64,000 nucleotides of DNA from Bradyrhizobium sp. AZCC 1719 (GCF_036924525.1 NZ_JAZHRU010000001.1:1517001-1581000); one strand, 5' to 3'. Positions 18,472-26,645 are shown, counted from the first letter of the stretch. The notes: generated by a model not told the origin, from the letters alone. Program-made: numbers and translations.

Positions 18472-18592
18472 GGAGCCGCCAACGGGTCGCGCGAACGCGC
18501 GCCCGATGACAGGCTCCGCGGCGTCTCGAAGGATGAAGGCCCGTCTGTGGCCTCATGGTTCGAGACGCGCTTCGCGCTCCTCACCATGAGGG
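18461..18592. repeat. CCTCATCCTGAGGAG-family repeat with nested 36-bp module
   Basis: It starts within the end of murJ (CCTCATCCTGAGGAG) and contains the 36-bp module at 18483-18518 in reverse orientation to the copy at 16767. It continues through GTCTCGAAGGATG and ends with the CTCACCATGAG arm. Confidence 0.85.
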
Positions 18593-18689
18593 CTCGAACC
18601 GCCCCTTAACGGCTTGCACGGACACTGCCCGCGTGGCAAACGACGGCGCGAAACAGGCATCCGAGACAGGATCCTTGGGGAAGCTGACA

Positions 18690-19743
18690 ATGGCTTTTGT
18701 TGAACGGGTTTTTTCGGGCGTCCAGCCGACGGGCAATCTGCATCTCGGCAATTATCTCGGCGCGATCGTCAACTTCGTGAAGATGCAGGAAACCCACAAC
18801 TGCATCTATTGCGTCGTCGACATGCACGCGATCACGCAAGGCGTGGACGTCTGGGGCGGCCCGACGGAACTGGCCCGCAACACCCGCGAGGTCACCGCGG
18901 CCTTCATCGCCGCCGGGATCGATCCGAACAAGCACATCGTGTTCAACCAGAGCCAGGTCGCCGGCCACGCCGAGCTCGCCTGGATCTTCAACTGCGTGGC
19001 GCGGGTCGGCTGGCTCAGCCGCATGACGCAGTTCAAGGAGAAGGCCGGCAAGGACCGCGAGAACGCCTCCGTCGGGCTCTACGATTATCCGGTGCTGATG
19101 GCGGCGGACATTCTGCTGTACCGCGCCACCCATGTGCCTGTTGGCGAGGACCAGAAGCAGCATCTGGAGCTCTCGCGGGATATTGCGCAGAAGTTCAACA
19201 ATGATTTCGGCGATTCGATTCGCGGCCACGGTTTCAACGACGGCGCGTTCTTTCCGCTGCCGGAGCCCTTTATCACCGGCCCGGCGACGCGGGTGATGTC
19301 GCTTCGCGACGGCACCAAGAAAATGTCGAAATCGGACGCCTCGGACAATTCGCGCATCAACCTGACCGACGACGCGGATTTGATCGCGCAGAAGATCCGG
19401 AAAGCCAAGACCGATCCGGAACCGCTGCCGTCGGAGGAAAAGGGGCTGGAAAATCGCCCCGAGGCCGACAATCTCGTCGGCATCTATGCGGCGCTGGCCG
19501 AGCGCAGCAAATCCGATGTGCTGCAAGAGTTCCGGCGGCGGGCAGTTCTCCAGCTTCAAGAATGCGCTGGTGGAACTTTGCGTGGCAAAACTCGCGCCGA
19601 TCGCCTCCGAGATGAAGCGGCTGGTGGCCGATCCCGGCCATGTCGACAAGATCCTGGTCGACGGCGCCGACCGCGCGCGCGTCCTCGCCGACGAAACCAT
19701 GCGGGCGGCGCGGGACATCGTCGGTTTCATCCGAAAGAGCTAG
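18690..19743 (+). CDS. trpS: Tryptophanyl-tRNA synthetase, reading frame broken by one extra base
   Basis: Class I aminoacyl-tRNA synthetase charging tRNA-Trp. From the ATG at 18690, motifs are normal: [19 protein letters not shown] (HIGH-type), [21 protein letters not shown] and GTKKMSKSD (KMSKS). After KSDVLQEF the frame shifts. The expected continuation, [20 protein letters not shown] and onward to DIVGFIRKS ending at 19743, is in another frame. Deleting one C around 19531-19532 (TTCCGG to TTCGG) restores a protein of about 350 residues. Left unshifted, the frame runs on to 19802 with a basic nonsense tail. Because trpS is essential, a sequencing or assembly error is the likeliest cause. 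Confidence 0.88.
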
Positions 19744-19751
19744 AACTTTCA

Positions 19752-19920
19752 CCCTCCCCTGGAGGGGGAGGGTCGACTCACATTGAGCGAAGCGAAATGT
19801 GAGACGGGGTGGGGTGATCTCTCCACTCGGGCACTGCTGGATGTGGAGAGACCGTCACCCCACCCCGTCACGCATCTCGCTTCGCTCGATCCGTGCCGAC
19901 CCTCCCCCTCCAGGGGAGGG
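19752..19920. repeat. 169-bp long inverted repeat between trpS and the stress protein gene
   Basis: The outer arms CCCTCCCCTGGAGGGGGAGG and CCCTCCCCCTCCAGGGGAGG are near-perfect complements. Inner segments GGGGTGGGGTGA and TCACCCCACCCC continue the stem, and GAGCGAAGCGAAATG pairs with CATCTCGCTTCGCTC. The whole unit could fold as one large hairpin. Confidence 0.85.
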
Positions 19921-20021
19921 TAAGTTTCCATCACCGCGAGATTGAGGAACAGCGTCGCCGCTTGTCGAAAGCGGCTGCGCCGTGGCAGCATGCGGCGGTT
20001 TGGCGCAGCACCGGGACATGC

Positions 20022-20516
20022 ATGACCACCCAGCGACGAAGCTACGAGACGGGTCACAAGCCGAAATGTCTTGTCATCGTTGACGACACCGCGGAATGGG
20101 ACCGCGCGGTATATTACGCCAGCCGCTGGGCCGTGCGTGTCGGCGGCGGCGTGGTGATGCTGCGAATCATCGCGATCGAAGACCAGAACCAGCAATGGCT
20201 CGGCGTCGCCGACCTGATGCGCGCCGAGGCCGAGGACGCCGCCAATGAAGCGCTCGACCGCGCCTCCGGCCGCGCCAACGGCATCGCCGCGATCACGCCC
20301 GAACGGGTGATTCGCGAGGGCGATCCGACCACCCAGATCCTCGACGTGATCGACAAGGACGTCGATATTTCGATGCTGGTGCTGGCGGCCAATCCGGGTC
20401 CCGAGGGGCCGGGACCACTGATCAGCATGATGGCCCAGGCCGCCGGCTCGTTCCCGATTCCCGTCGTCATCGTCCCCGGCGATCTCAGCGATTCCGAGAT
20501 CGACGGGCTGTCTTAG
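20022..20516 (+). CDS. Universal stress protein (UspA family)
   Basis: 164 residues, single Usp domain. It begins with the typical strand PKCLVIVDDTAEWDRAVYYA; the C-terminal part has DVDISMLVLAANPGPEGPGP followed by FPIPVVIVPG, resembling the Gly-rich nucleotide-binding loop and last strand of Usp proteins, although the classical G-2x-G-9x-G pattern is not exact. Cytoplasmic, with a likely stress-related role. The start at 20022 (MTTQRRS) is chosen because upstream frame sequence comes from the long inverted repeat. Confidence 0.88.
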   Translation: MTTQRRSYETGHKPKCLVIVDDTAEWDRAVYYASRWAVRVGGGVVMLRIIAIEDQNQQWLGVADLMRAEAEDAANEALDRASGRANGIAAITPERVIREGDPTTQILDVIDKDVDISMLVLAANPGPEGPGPLISMMAQAAGSFPIPVVIVPGDLSDSEIDGLS

Positions 20517-20632
20517 GGCTTGATCTGGTTAAAGAATTTCTGATTTCCGCCCTTGACCGTGCGCGCGGCGTCGCCATCTGCTATGGGAGACCCCACGCGC
20601 CGGCCTTGAACCGGCGACGCCGGAGAAAACCA

Positions 20633-21202
20633 ATGTTCATTCAGACCGAAGCCACGCCCAATCCCGCCACCCTGAAATTCATACCTGGCCGCACCGTGCT
20701 CGACACCGGCACGATGGAATTTTCCAGCCGCGAAGCCGCCGCCCGTTCGCCGCTCGCCGAGCGACTATTCGGCGTATCAGGCGTCTCCGGCGTGTTCTAC
20801 GGCTACGATTTCGTCACCGTGACCAAGGCGGACGGCGACTGGCAGCACCTCAAGCCCGCGATCCTCGGCGCCATCATGGAGCATTACATGTCCGGCGCGC
20901 CGCTGCTGGCGGACGGCACCGTCGGCAATGACGAGGCGGCGGACGAGGACGGCGAGTTCTTCAACGAGGCCGACGCCGACACGGTGGCGACCATCAAGGA
21001 CCTGATCGAGACGCGGGTGCGCCCCGCGGTCGCCAATGACGGCGGCGACATCACCTTCCGCGGCTTCAAGGATGGCGTTGTCTATCTCAACATGAAGGGC
21101 TCCTGCGCCGGCTGTCCGTCCTCGACGGCGACGTTGCAGCACGGCATCCAGAATCTGTTGCGACATTTCGTGCCCGACGTGGTCGAAGTCCGCCCGATGT
21201 AA
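20633..21202 (+). CDS. NifU-like Fe-S scaffold protein (Nfu)
   Basis: 189 residues. The N-terminal Nfu_N domain begins MFIQTEATPNPATLKFIPG, the hallmark of the HIRIP5/NFU1-type family. An acidic linker (DEAADEDGEFF) leads to the C-terminal NifU domain with the cluster-binding CAGCPSS motif (CxxC) near residue 160. It carries and delivers [4Fe-4S] clusters to apo-enzymes, such as lipoate synthase in the mitochondrial counterpart. The ATG at 20633 matches the family start exactly. It follows usp on the same strand. Confidence 0.94.
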   Translation: MFIQTEATPNPATLKFIPGRTVLDTGTMEFSSREAAARSPLAERLFGVSGVSGVFYGYDFVTVTKADGDWQHLKPAILGAIMEHYMSGAPLLADGTVGNDEAADEDGEFFNEADADTVATIKDLIETRVRPAVANDGGDITFRGFKDGVVYLNMKGSCAGCPSSTATLQHGIQNLLRHFVPDVVEVRPM

Positions 21203-21211
21203 GGGATCTCG

Positions 21212-21331
21212 TAGGGTGGGCAAAGCCACCGGGTCGCGCGAATGCGCGCCCGATGACAGGCTCCGCGTGCCCACCACCCGCAGCACGACCAGTATGGTGG
21301 GCACGGCGCGAAGGGCGCCTTTGCCCACCCT
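21212..21331. repeat. GTAGGGTGGGCAAAG-family palindrome with nested 36-bp module
   Basis: The outer arms GTAGGGTGGGCAAAG and CTTTGCCCACCCTGCG flank inner GTGGGCAC/GTGCCCAC arms. The 36-bp module (21230-21265) sits in the first loop, in the same orientation as at 18483. An uninterrupted relative lies at 59467. Confidence 0.85.
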
Positions 21332-21355
21332 GCGAACCACCAGCCGACGTTATGA

Positions 21356-21435
21356 GGAGCGAATGGCGAGTAGCGAGTGGCGAATAGAGACGGATATCGA
21401 TAATCTATTCGCCACTCACCATTCGCTATTCGCCC
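21356..21435. repeat. 33-bp-arm inverted repeat abutting the tsaB start codon
   Basis: The left arm (21356-21388) and right arm (21403-21435) match at 28 of 33 positions, around the 14-base loop. The core reads GAGTGGCGAATAGA / TCTATTCGCCACTC. The right arm ends only 4 bases before the tsaB ATG. Confidence 0.85.
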
Positions 21436-21439
21436 CCTC

Positions 21440-22138
21440 ATGCTGATCCTTTCCATCGATACCGCGCTCGATGCCTGCGCCGCGGCCGTGCTCGACACCA
21501 GCGCGGGCGGTTTGATTGCCCGGGAATCGCAGGCGATGAAGCGCGGTCATGCCGAGGCGCTGATGCCGCTGATCGCGCGCGTCATGAAGGCGTCCGGCGT
21601 TGCCTTTGCCGCGCTCGACCGCGTCGCCGCGACGACCGGTCCGGGCAGCTTCACCGGATTGCGCGTCGGCCTGTCCGCCGCCCGCGGCATTGCCCTCGCC
21701 GCCGGCAAGCCCGTGGTGGGCGTGACGACACTGACCGTGTTTGCCGCCCCCATCGTCAGCGAGAGCAGCGAACATCCCGTCATCGCCGCGATCGATGCGC
21801 GGCATGATCACGTCTATTTCCAGGTGCTCGGCGGCGACGGCAGTTCGCTGGTCAAGCCGAAGGTGGCGCCGATCGCCGAAGCGCTCGAGGCGGCGCGCTT
21901 CGGCGCGCCGCATCTGGTCGGCAATGCGGCGAAAATTCTGGCCGAGCGCTGGCCGGCCGATGCGCCGCCGCCTTTCAAAATCAATCAGCAGGCCGCGCCC
22001 GACATCGCCTGGGTGGCGTGGCTGGGCGCCGCGGTCAATCCCGAGAGCTCACCGGCACGGCCCTATTATCTGCGCGCCCCCGACGCCAAGCCGCCGAAAA
22101 ATCCGTTATCCGACGCATCGCAGCCGCCGGCATCATGA
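21440..22138 (+). CDS. tsaB: tRNA threonylcarbamoyladenosine biosynthesis protein TsaB
   Basis: 232 residues. An ASKHA-fold partner of TsaD in t6A37 tRNA modification. Family signatures: N-terminal LILSIDTALDACAAAVLD, then RGHAEALMPLI, and VAATTGPGSFTGLRVGLSAA (residues ~62-81). It acts as a regulatory or scaffold subunit without its own kinase activity. It overlaps rimI by four bases (ATGA), so the two are co-translated; this pairing is standard. No Shine-Dalgarno sequence can be seen because the start abuts an inverted repeat. Confidence 0.95.
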   Translation: MLILSIDTALDACAAAVLDTSAGGLIARESQAMKRGHAEALMPLIARVMKASGVAFAALDRVAATTGPGSFTGLRVGLSAARGIALAAGKPVVGVTTLTVFAAPIVSESSEHPVIAAIDARHDHVYFQVLGGDGSSLVKPKVAPIAEALEAARFGAPHLVGNAAKILAERWPADAPPPFKINQQAAPDIAWVAWLGAAVNPESSPARPYYLRAPDAKPPKNPLSDASQPPAS

Positions 22139-22620
22139 TGACATGGTTCACCGAATGGTGGGGCGGCGGCACTTCGGTGATCGAACCGGCCATTCCGCGC
22201 GATGCGCGACGTCTGGCGCAACTGCACGGCGCATCGTTTCACCGCGGCTGGGGCGAAGGCGAATTCGAGGTGATGCTGACCGAGCGCAACACGCTCGTTC
22301 ACCGTCTCAGGCTCGGGCGCAAGATCATCGGCTTTGCAGTGTCGCGCATGGCGGCCGATGAGGCGGAGCTATTGTCAATCGCCATCGACGCGACTGAGCG
22401 TGGCCGCGGCCTGTCACGCAACCTGTTGCTGACGCACCTCGGCCATCTCGCCGGCCGCGGCGTGCGCAAGGTGTTCCTCGAGGTTGAAGAAAATAATCAG
22501 CCGGCGCGGCGGCTGTATGAATGGGCCGGCTTCGAGGTCGTCGGCCGCCGGGAACGCTACTATCAGCAGCCCGGCGGGGAGCAATTGAATGCACTTCTGA
22601 TGCGACGTGACTTGTCGTAA
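22135..22620 (+). CDS. rimI: Ribosomal protein S18-alanine N-acetyltransferase (GNAT)
   Basis: 161 residues. GNAT fold with the acetyl-CoA binding loop as IAIDATERGRGLSRNLLLTHL (read as R/Q-x-x-G-x-G), followed by KVFLEVEENNQPARRLYEWAGF, the classic RimI/GNAT C-terminal motif with the Asn and Tyr. It acetylates the N-terminal alanine of S18 in E. coli; the assignment here rests on sequence type and the tsaB-rimI coupling. ATGA overlap with tsaB fixes the start at 22135. Confidence 0.9.
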   Translation: MMTWFTEWWGGGTSVIEPAIPRDARRLAQLHGASFHRGWGEGEFEVMLTERNTLVHRLRLGRKIIGFAVSRMAADEAELLSIAIDATERGRGLSRNLLLTHLGHLAGRGVRKVFLEVEENNQPARRLYEWAGFEVVGRRERYYQQPGGEQLNALLMRRDLS

Positions 22621-22672
22621 TATGCGCAGGGTGGCACAACAGCCCCGACGTGTTCTTCAAGGCCCCAAGGTC

Positions 22673-23122
22673 ATGCCCGTACTGAAATCCCCGTCTGCGC
22701 AAAAAAATACCGGCATCGAGGCTCGCTGCGCCGCCACCGGCATGCGCATGACCGAACAGCGCCGGGTGATTGCGCGTGTGCTCGCGGAATCGGCCGACCA
22801 TCCGGATGTCGAGGAGCTTTACCGGCGCTGTGTCGCGGTCGACGACAAGATCTCGATCTCGACGGTGTATCGCACCGTCAAGCTGTTCGAGGATGCCGGC
22901 ATCATCGAGCGGCACGATTTCCGCGAGGGCCGCGCGCGCTACGAGCAGATGCCCGACAGCCACCACGATCATCTGATCAATCTGCGCGACGGCAAAGTGA
23001 TCGAGTTCACCTCCGAGGAGATCGAGAAATTGCAGGCCGAGATCGCCCGCAAGCTCGGCTACAAACTGGTCGATCACCGGCTGGAGCTTTATTGCGTGCC
23101 GCTCGACGACGACAAATCCTGA
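22673..23122 (+). CDS. fur: Fur family ferric uptake regulator
   Basis: 149 residues. The N-terminal winged helix contains MRMTEQRRVIARVLAES and ISISTVYRTVKLFEDAG. The dimerisation domain carries the metal-site motif SHHDHLINLRDGKVIEF. It lacks the CxxC zinc pairs of many Fur proteins, as alphaproteobacterial Fur/Mur proteins do. In Bradyrhizobium, Fur responds to iron and manganese and represses irr; that regulatory link is from the literature, and irr lies 40 kb away in this window. It follows rimI by 52 bases. Confidence 0.93.
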   Translation: MPVLKSPSAQKNTGIEARCAATGMRMTEQRRVIARVLAESADHPDVEELYRRCVAVDDKISISTVYRTVKLFEDAGIIERHDFREGRARYEQMPDSHHDHLINLRDGKVIEFTSEEIEKLQAEIARKLGYKLVDHRLELYCVPLDDDKS

Positions 23123-23134
23123 TCGCGTGCCAAC

Positions 23135-23833
23135 TTGAACCCGAACTTCGATCTGGTCATCTTCGACTGCGACGGCGTGCTGGTCGACAGCGAAGTCATT
23201 TCATGCCGCGCGCATGCGGAGACACTGACGCGCCACGGCTATCCGATCACGGCAGAACAGGTTCTCGAACGGTTTCTCGGCGTGTCGGACCGCGAGGCGC
23301 GCCAAACCATCGAACGCGAGATCGACCGAAGACTGCCCGATGATTTCGAACAACAGGTGAAGGCGGCCACGCTGAAGTTCTACGAGGGCGATTTGCAGGC
23401 GATCGCCCATGTCGGCGAGGCGATTGGCGCGATCGGCCTGCCCAAATGCGTGGCTTCGAGCGGAACGCCGGAAAAGATTCGCCACGGCCTCACCTGCGCC
23501 GGCCTTTATGACCAGCTCGCTCCGCATATTTTCTCCGCTACGCAGGTCAGCCGCGGCAAACCTGCGCCCGACCTGTTTCTGTTTGCTGCCAAGCAGATGA
23601 ATATCTCACCGGAACGCTGTGTCGTGATCGAGGATAGCGTTCCCGGCGTCACCGGCGGCCGCGCCGCTGGCATGACCGTGCTCGGTTTTCACGGCGGCAG
23701 CCATTGCCGCCCCGGCTATGGGGACAGGCTGCGCGATGCCGGCGCCATCGCTGTTTTCGACGACATGCGGCAATTGCCCGGGCTTCTTGAGAAGATCGGG
23801 GTTGAGGCAACACCGAACCAAGCTCTGTACTGA
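23135..23833 (+). CDS. HAD-superfamily phosphatase (phosphoglycolate phosphatase / beta-PGM-like)
   Basis: 232 residues. HAD motif I FDCDGVLVDSE (nucleophile Asp and acid-base Asp), motif II CVASSGTPEK, motif III Lys in RGKPAPDLFLFAA, and motif IV VIEDSVPGVTGGRAAGM are all present; the helical cap between motifs I and II marks subfamily IA. The substrate is unknown. The start is TTG at 23135, 12 bases after the fur stop, with no clear SD. It probably belongs to the tsaB-rimI-fur transcript. Confidence 0.9.
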   Translation: MNPNFDLVIFDCDGVLVDSEVISCRAHAETLTRHGYPITAEQVLERFLGVSDREARQTIEREIDRRLPDDFEQQVKAATLKFYEGDLQAIAHVGEAIGAIGLPKCVASSGTPEKIRHGLTCAGLYDQLAPHIFSATQVSRGKPAPDLFLFAAKQMNISPERCVVIEDSVPGVTGGRAAGMTVLGFHGGSHCRPGYGDRLRDAGAIAVFDDMRQLPGLLEKIGVEATPNQALY

Positions 23834-23896
23834 GAATCGGTCAATGTCCGCTTTGCTTCATAAAGCAGGATCTTCACCGACACCTTCGGTATGGAA

Positions 23897-23922
23897 GGAA
23901 CCCCCGAATATCTGCGGACGTT
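23897..23922 (+). promoter_or_regulatory. EcfG-type general stress response promoter
   Basis: GGAAC at 23897-23901 and CGTT at 23919-23922, separated by exactly 17 bases. This matches the alphaproteobacterial sigma-EcfG consensus (GGAAC, 16-17 bases, CGTT) without a mismatch. It lies 51 bases before the start of the small secreted protein gene, a normal distance for a promoter. Confidence 0.75.
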
Positions 23923-23973
23923 TTCTCGTATCCCTCATTTCGAGCGAGAGACAACCTCAAGCAGGAGGTTCAG

Positions 23974-24369
23974 ATGTCTACACGCATAGTGACCGCAACA
24001 GCATTCGCCCTTATCCTCGCGTCGCCAGCGTTTGCTGATTGTAACCAGGAACTGAAGGCGCTCGAGCCGAATATCGTTGCCGCGGGGACGGGCGCGAGCG
24101 AAACGGGAATGCCGGGGACCAAGCACCAGGAGGAGGTTCTGGCCGGTAAGCAAAAGAGCGCTGAGCCTGAAACCACCGGATCAACGGCAGCGGCCGTGCA
24201 GCCCACTTCACCGCATCAGGAACAAGTCACGAGCAAGAGCAGCACCCAGAAGAGCGCCGAGCAAGCCAACCAACTGATGGCCGAAGCCCGCAAGATGTCT
24301 GAGGCTGGCGACGAATCAGGGTGCATGAACAAAGCGGCAGAGCTCAAGGACGTCTTGGGAGTCAAGTGA
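23974..24369 (+). CDS. Small secreted hypothetical protein, likely stress-induced
   Basis: 131 residues. A clear Sec signal peptide (MSTRIVTATAFALILASPAFA, cleavage after AFA) precedes a polar mature part of about 110 residues. The mature part contains one Cys near its start (DCNQELK), a Gln/Thr/Ser-rich linker, and a C-terminal helix with EARKMSEAGDESGCMNKAAE and a second Cys. It is probably periplasmic, possibly with one disulfide. GGAGG precedes the ATG. It is the sole gene behind the EcfG-type promoter. I do not recognise the family. Confidence 0.75.
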   Translation: MSTRIVTATAFALILASPAFADCNQELKALEPNIVAAGTGASETGMPGTKHQEEVLAGKQKSAEPETTGSTAAAVQPTSPHQEQVTSKSSTQKSAEQANQLMAEARKMSEAGDESGCMNKAAELKDVLGVK

Positions 24370-24490
24370 GCGTCAGGTTGCCGGGTGCGCAAAACTGGCA
24401 ATGACCTGGATCAGAGTGCGTTCACGCGCGTCCTAGACACGCGATGGCTTGCGGCGTGATGCGCTGCGACGCGTCCGGGACATGAGATAC

Positions 24491-24522
24491 CTTGCCGCGA
24501 GCTAACCTTGCCGCGAGTTAAC
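24491..24522. repeat. Tandem 16-bp direct repeat upstream of the glycosyltransferase
   Basis: CTTGCCGCGAGYTAAC occurs twice back to back (24491-24506 and 24507-24522), differing at one base. It lies where the promoter or leader of the GT39 gene would be, and overlaps the most upstream possible TTG start. Confidence 0.7.
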
Positions 24523-26535
24523 TGGGCGCCGGCGCCGCAGGTGATAATTTCAGATCGACCTGCGCGAGGGGAGCGGCGCATTCTGAAATTACCCGACATA
24601 TTGAAGACGGCCTTGCCGCTCTCGCTCATCGTAGCGCTGGCTGCGCTTGCGCGAACCTGGCAACTTTCGCAGAACGATTTTGGAAGACAGTATTATGCCG
24701 CCGGCGTGCGCAGCATGCTCGGTAGCTGGCACAATTTCCTCTTCAACGCGTTCGACCCTGCCGGCTTTGTCTCCATCGACAAGCCGCCGGTGGCGATCTG
24801 GCTGCAGGTCGCCAGCGCCAAACTGTTCGGCTTTGGCGCGCTTTCGATTCTGCTCGCGCAAGTGATGGCGGGATTGGCCGCGGTCCTGATCGTTTACGTT
24901 CTGGTGCAGAAATATTGGGGCAGGACGGCCGGAGCCGTGGCCGCGCTGGCGCTCGCGCTCAGCCCGGTCAATGTTGCAGTCGACCGCTCCAACAATACCG
25001 AGAGCTGTCTCATCCTGGTGCTGCTCGCCGGCGCATGGCTCGCAATGCGGGCCGCCGAAACCGGCCGGCTCGCGATGCTCTGCGCCGCGATGGCCGCGAT
25101 CGGCATAGGCTTCAACGTGAAGATGGGAGCGGCGCTGGTGCTGGCGCCGGTCGTGGCGCTGACGTTCAGCCTCGCCCGGCCGACCGCGCCCATCACCTGG
25201 CATATCGGGCGACAGGCCGTCGCGGGCGTCGTGCTCGTTGCCGTCTCGCTATCTTGGGCGATCTTCTTCGATTTCGCGCCGGCGCGGGACCGGCCCTATG
25301 CGGGCAGCACCAAACACAATTCGATGCTGGAGCTCGCCTTGGTGCATAATGGCGCGGCCCGCTTCCTCGCGACGAGTTCGGCACCCCCCTCCCCCGCCGT
25401 CTCGGGCGAGACGGCGCCTGCAGGCGCGGAAGTCCGGTCGCAACCCGTTATGACGGATGACTCGCCAACCGGTCTTCTTCGCCTGTTCCGGCCGAAGCCG
25501 GCGACGCAATTTGCCTGGCTGCTTCCGCTTGCGCTCGCAGGCCTCGTTTTCGCCTGGTCGGATGCATCGGCTCCGGCCACGCCGGCATCACGCCGCATCG
25601 CCGCCGCTGTCTGGACCGGCTGGCTCGTGATGTACTGGATCGTGCTCAGCTTTGCGGGCGGATTGATCCACACCTACTATGTAGCCGTGCTCGGTCCACC
25701 GCTCGCGGTGTTTTCCGGCATCGCGGTCGCCGGGTTTTGGTCGAGGTGGAAGGCGGGCACACCAGCGCGGATATTCCTGCCGCCGATCGTCGTGGCCACG
25801 GCCGCGTGGCAGGCGTATCTCTGCGTGGCGCAGTCCGAAACGATCGGGTCTGATTGGCTCAGCCTGACATGGCTGACGGCGATCGGGGTCGCCACGATTT
25901 GCGCGGCCGTTCTCTACGTATTTCCGCTGCAGAACACATCATCAAAACTGTTCGCGGTCATAGCGATCGGCGCGCTGCTCGTTCCGCCGGCATTGACCGC
26001 CGCGAGCGTCGTTCTCAGGCGCCCGAACATAGCGGCGCCGGTTGCCAATATGAGCGCGCTGCTCGCACCGCCAGACACTGAACGCGCGGCATTCCGGACA
26101 TCGCGGCTGGAAGCCTCCCGCCAGAAACTTAGCAGCTACCTGATCGCCAATCGCGAGGCCGCAAACTTTCTCGTCGCGGTTCCCAACGCAAACGTCGCCG
26201 CGCCGCTCATTATCTCGACAGGCCTGCCCGTCATGGCGATGGGCGGATATCTCGGCGACGATCCGATCCTGACGCCTTCAGATATCGAACGCCTGGTCTT
26301 GGACAGGCAACTGCGCTTCGTGATGCTGGGCGGATTTACCCTGGCGCCGGCAAAGCAGGCGGCGGCGCTCGAACCGATCGCTCGATGGGTGCGTGCCAAC
26401 GGTCGCCTCGTCGATCCAAAGTTGTGGCGTCTGTCAGGGCCCTCGAGCAGCGCACCCTATCGCATCAACCTTGGCAACCAATGGGTGGAGGTTCCGCCGC
26501 CCGAACTGTACGATCTCTGGGGGAATGCGGACTAG
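24508..26535 (+). CDS. Glycosyltransferase family 39 membrane protein (ArnT/PMT-like)
   Basis: Up to 675 residues. It has an N-terminal helix ALPLSLIVALAALART, then the first periplasmic loop NDFGRQYYAAGVRSML with the GT39-type Asp, then PAGFVSIDKPPVAIWLQ, the substrate-loop signature of polyprenyl-phosphate glycosyltransferases. About 11 further hydrophobic segments and a soluble C-terminal domain (~residues 500-675) follow. A Pro-rich loop near 290-330 separates two membrane blocks. It likely moves a sugar from undecaprenyl phosphate onto a cell-envelope acceptor. The start is uncertain: TTG 24508 lies inside a tandem repeat; GTG 24541 or a non-ATG codon near 24580 behind GAGGGGAG are alternatives. 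Confidence 0.82.
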   Translation: MPRVNWAPAPQVIISDRPARGERRILKLPDILKTALPLSLIVALAALARTWQLSQNDFGRQYYAAGVRSMLGSWHNFLFNAFDPAGFVSIDKPPVAIWLQVASAKLFGFGALSILLAQVMAGLAAVLIVYVLVQKYWGRTAGAVAALALALSPVNVAVDRSNNTESCLILVLLAGAWLAMRAAETGRLAMLCAAMAAIGIGFNVKMGAALVLAPVVALTFSLARPTAPITWHIGRQAVAGVVLVAVSLSWAIFFDFAPARDRPYAGSTKHNSMLELALVHNGAARFLATSSAPPSPAVSGETAPAGAEVRSQPVMTDDSPTGLLRLFRPKPATQFAWLLPLALAGLVFAWSDASAPATPASRRIAAAVWTGWLVMYWIVLSFAGGLIHTYYVAVLGPPLAVFSGIAVAGFWSRWKAGTPARIFLPPIVVATAAWQAYLCVAQSETIGSDWLSLTWLTAIGVATICAAVLYVFPLQNTSSKLFAVIAIGALLVPPALTAASVVLRRPNIAAPVANMSALLAPPDTERAAFRTSRLEASRQKLSSYLIANREAANFLVAVPNANVAAPLIISTGLPVMAMGGYLGDDPILTPSDIERLVLDRQLRFVMLGGFTLAPAKQAAALEPIARWVRANGRLVDPKLWRLSGPSSSAPYRINLGNQWVEVPPPELYDLWGNAD

Positions 26536-26543
26536 CCCAGCCG

Positions 26544-26645
26544 GTCATTCCGGGATGGTCCGAAGGACCAGACCCTGAATCTCGAGATTCTCAGGTGCGC
26601 AACTGCGCACCATAGTTCGATGCTGCCGCATCGCCCCGGAATGAC
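26544..26645. repeat. GTCATTCCGG-family palindrome with nested GGTGCGCAACTGCGCACC
   Basis: It begins GTCATTCCGGGATGG, continues through GAATCTCGAGATTC, and ends CGCCCCGGAATGAC. An 18-bp near-palindrome (26594-26611) flanked by TCA and ATAGTTC sits in the distal arm, as at 63233. Confidence 0.85.

Noticed and set aside
19500..19802. Unshifted trpS end to 19802 as the real C-terminus
   Set aside because: The tail is basic nonsense that reads into the inverted repeat, whereas the other frame gives the conserved TrpS end.
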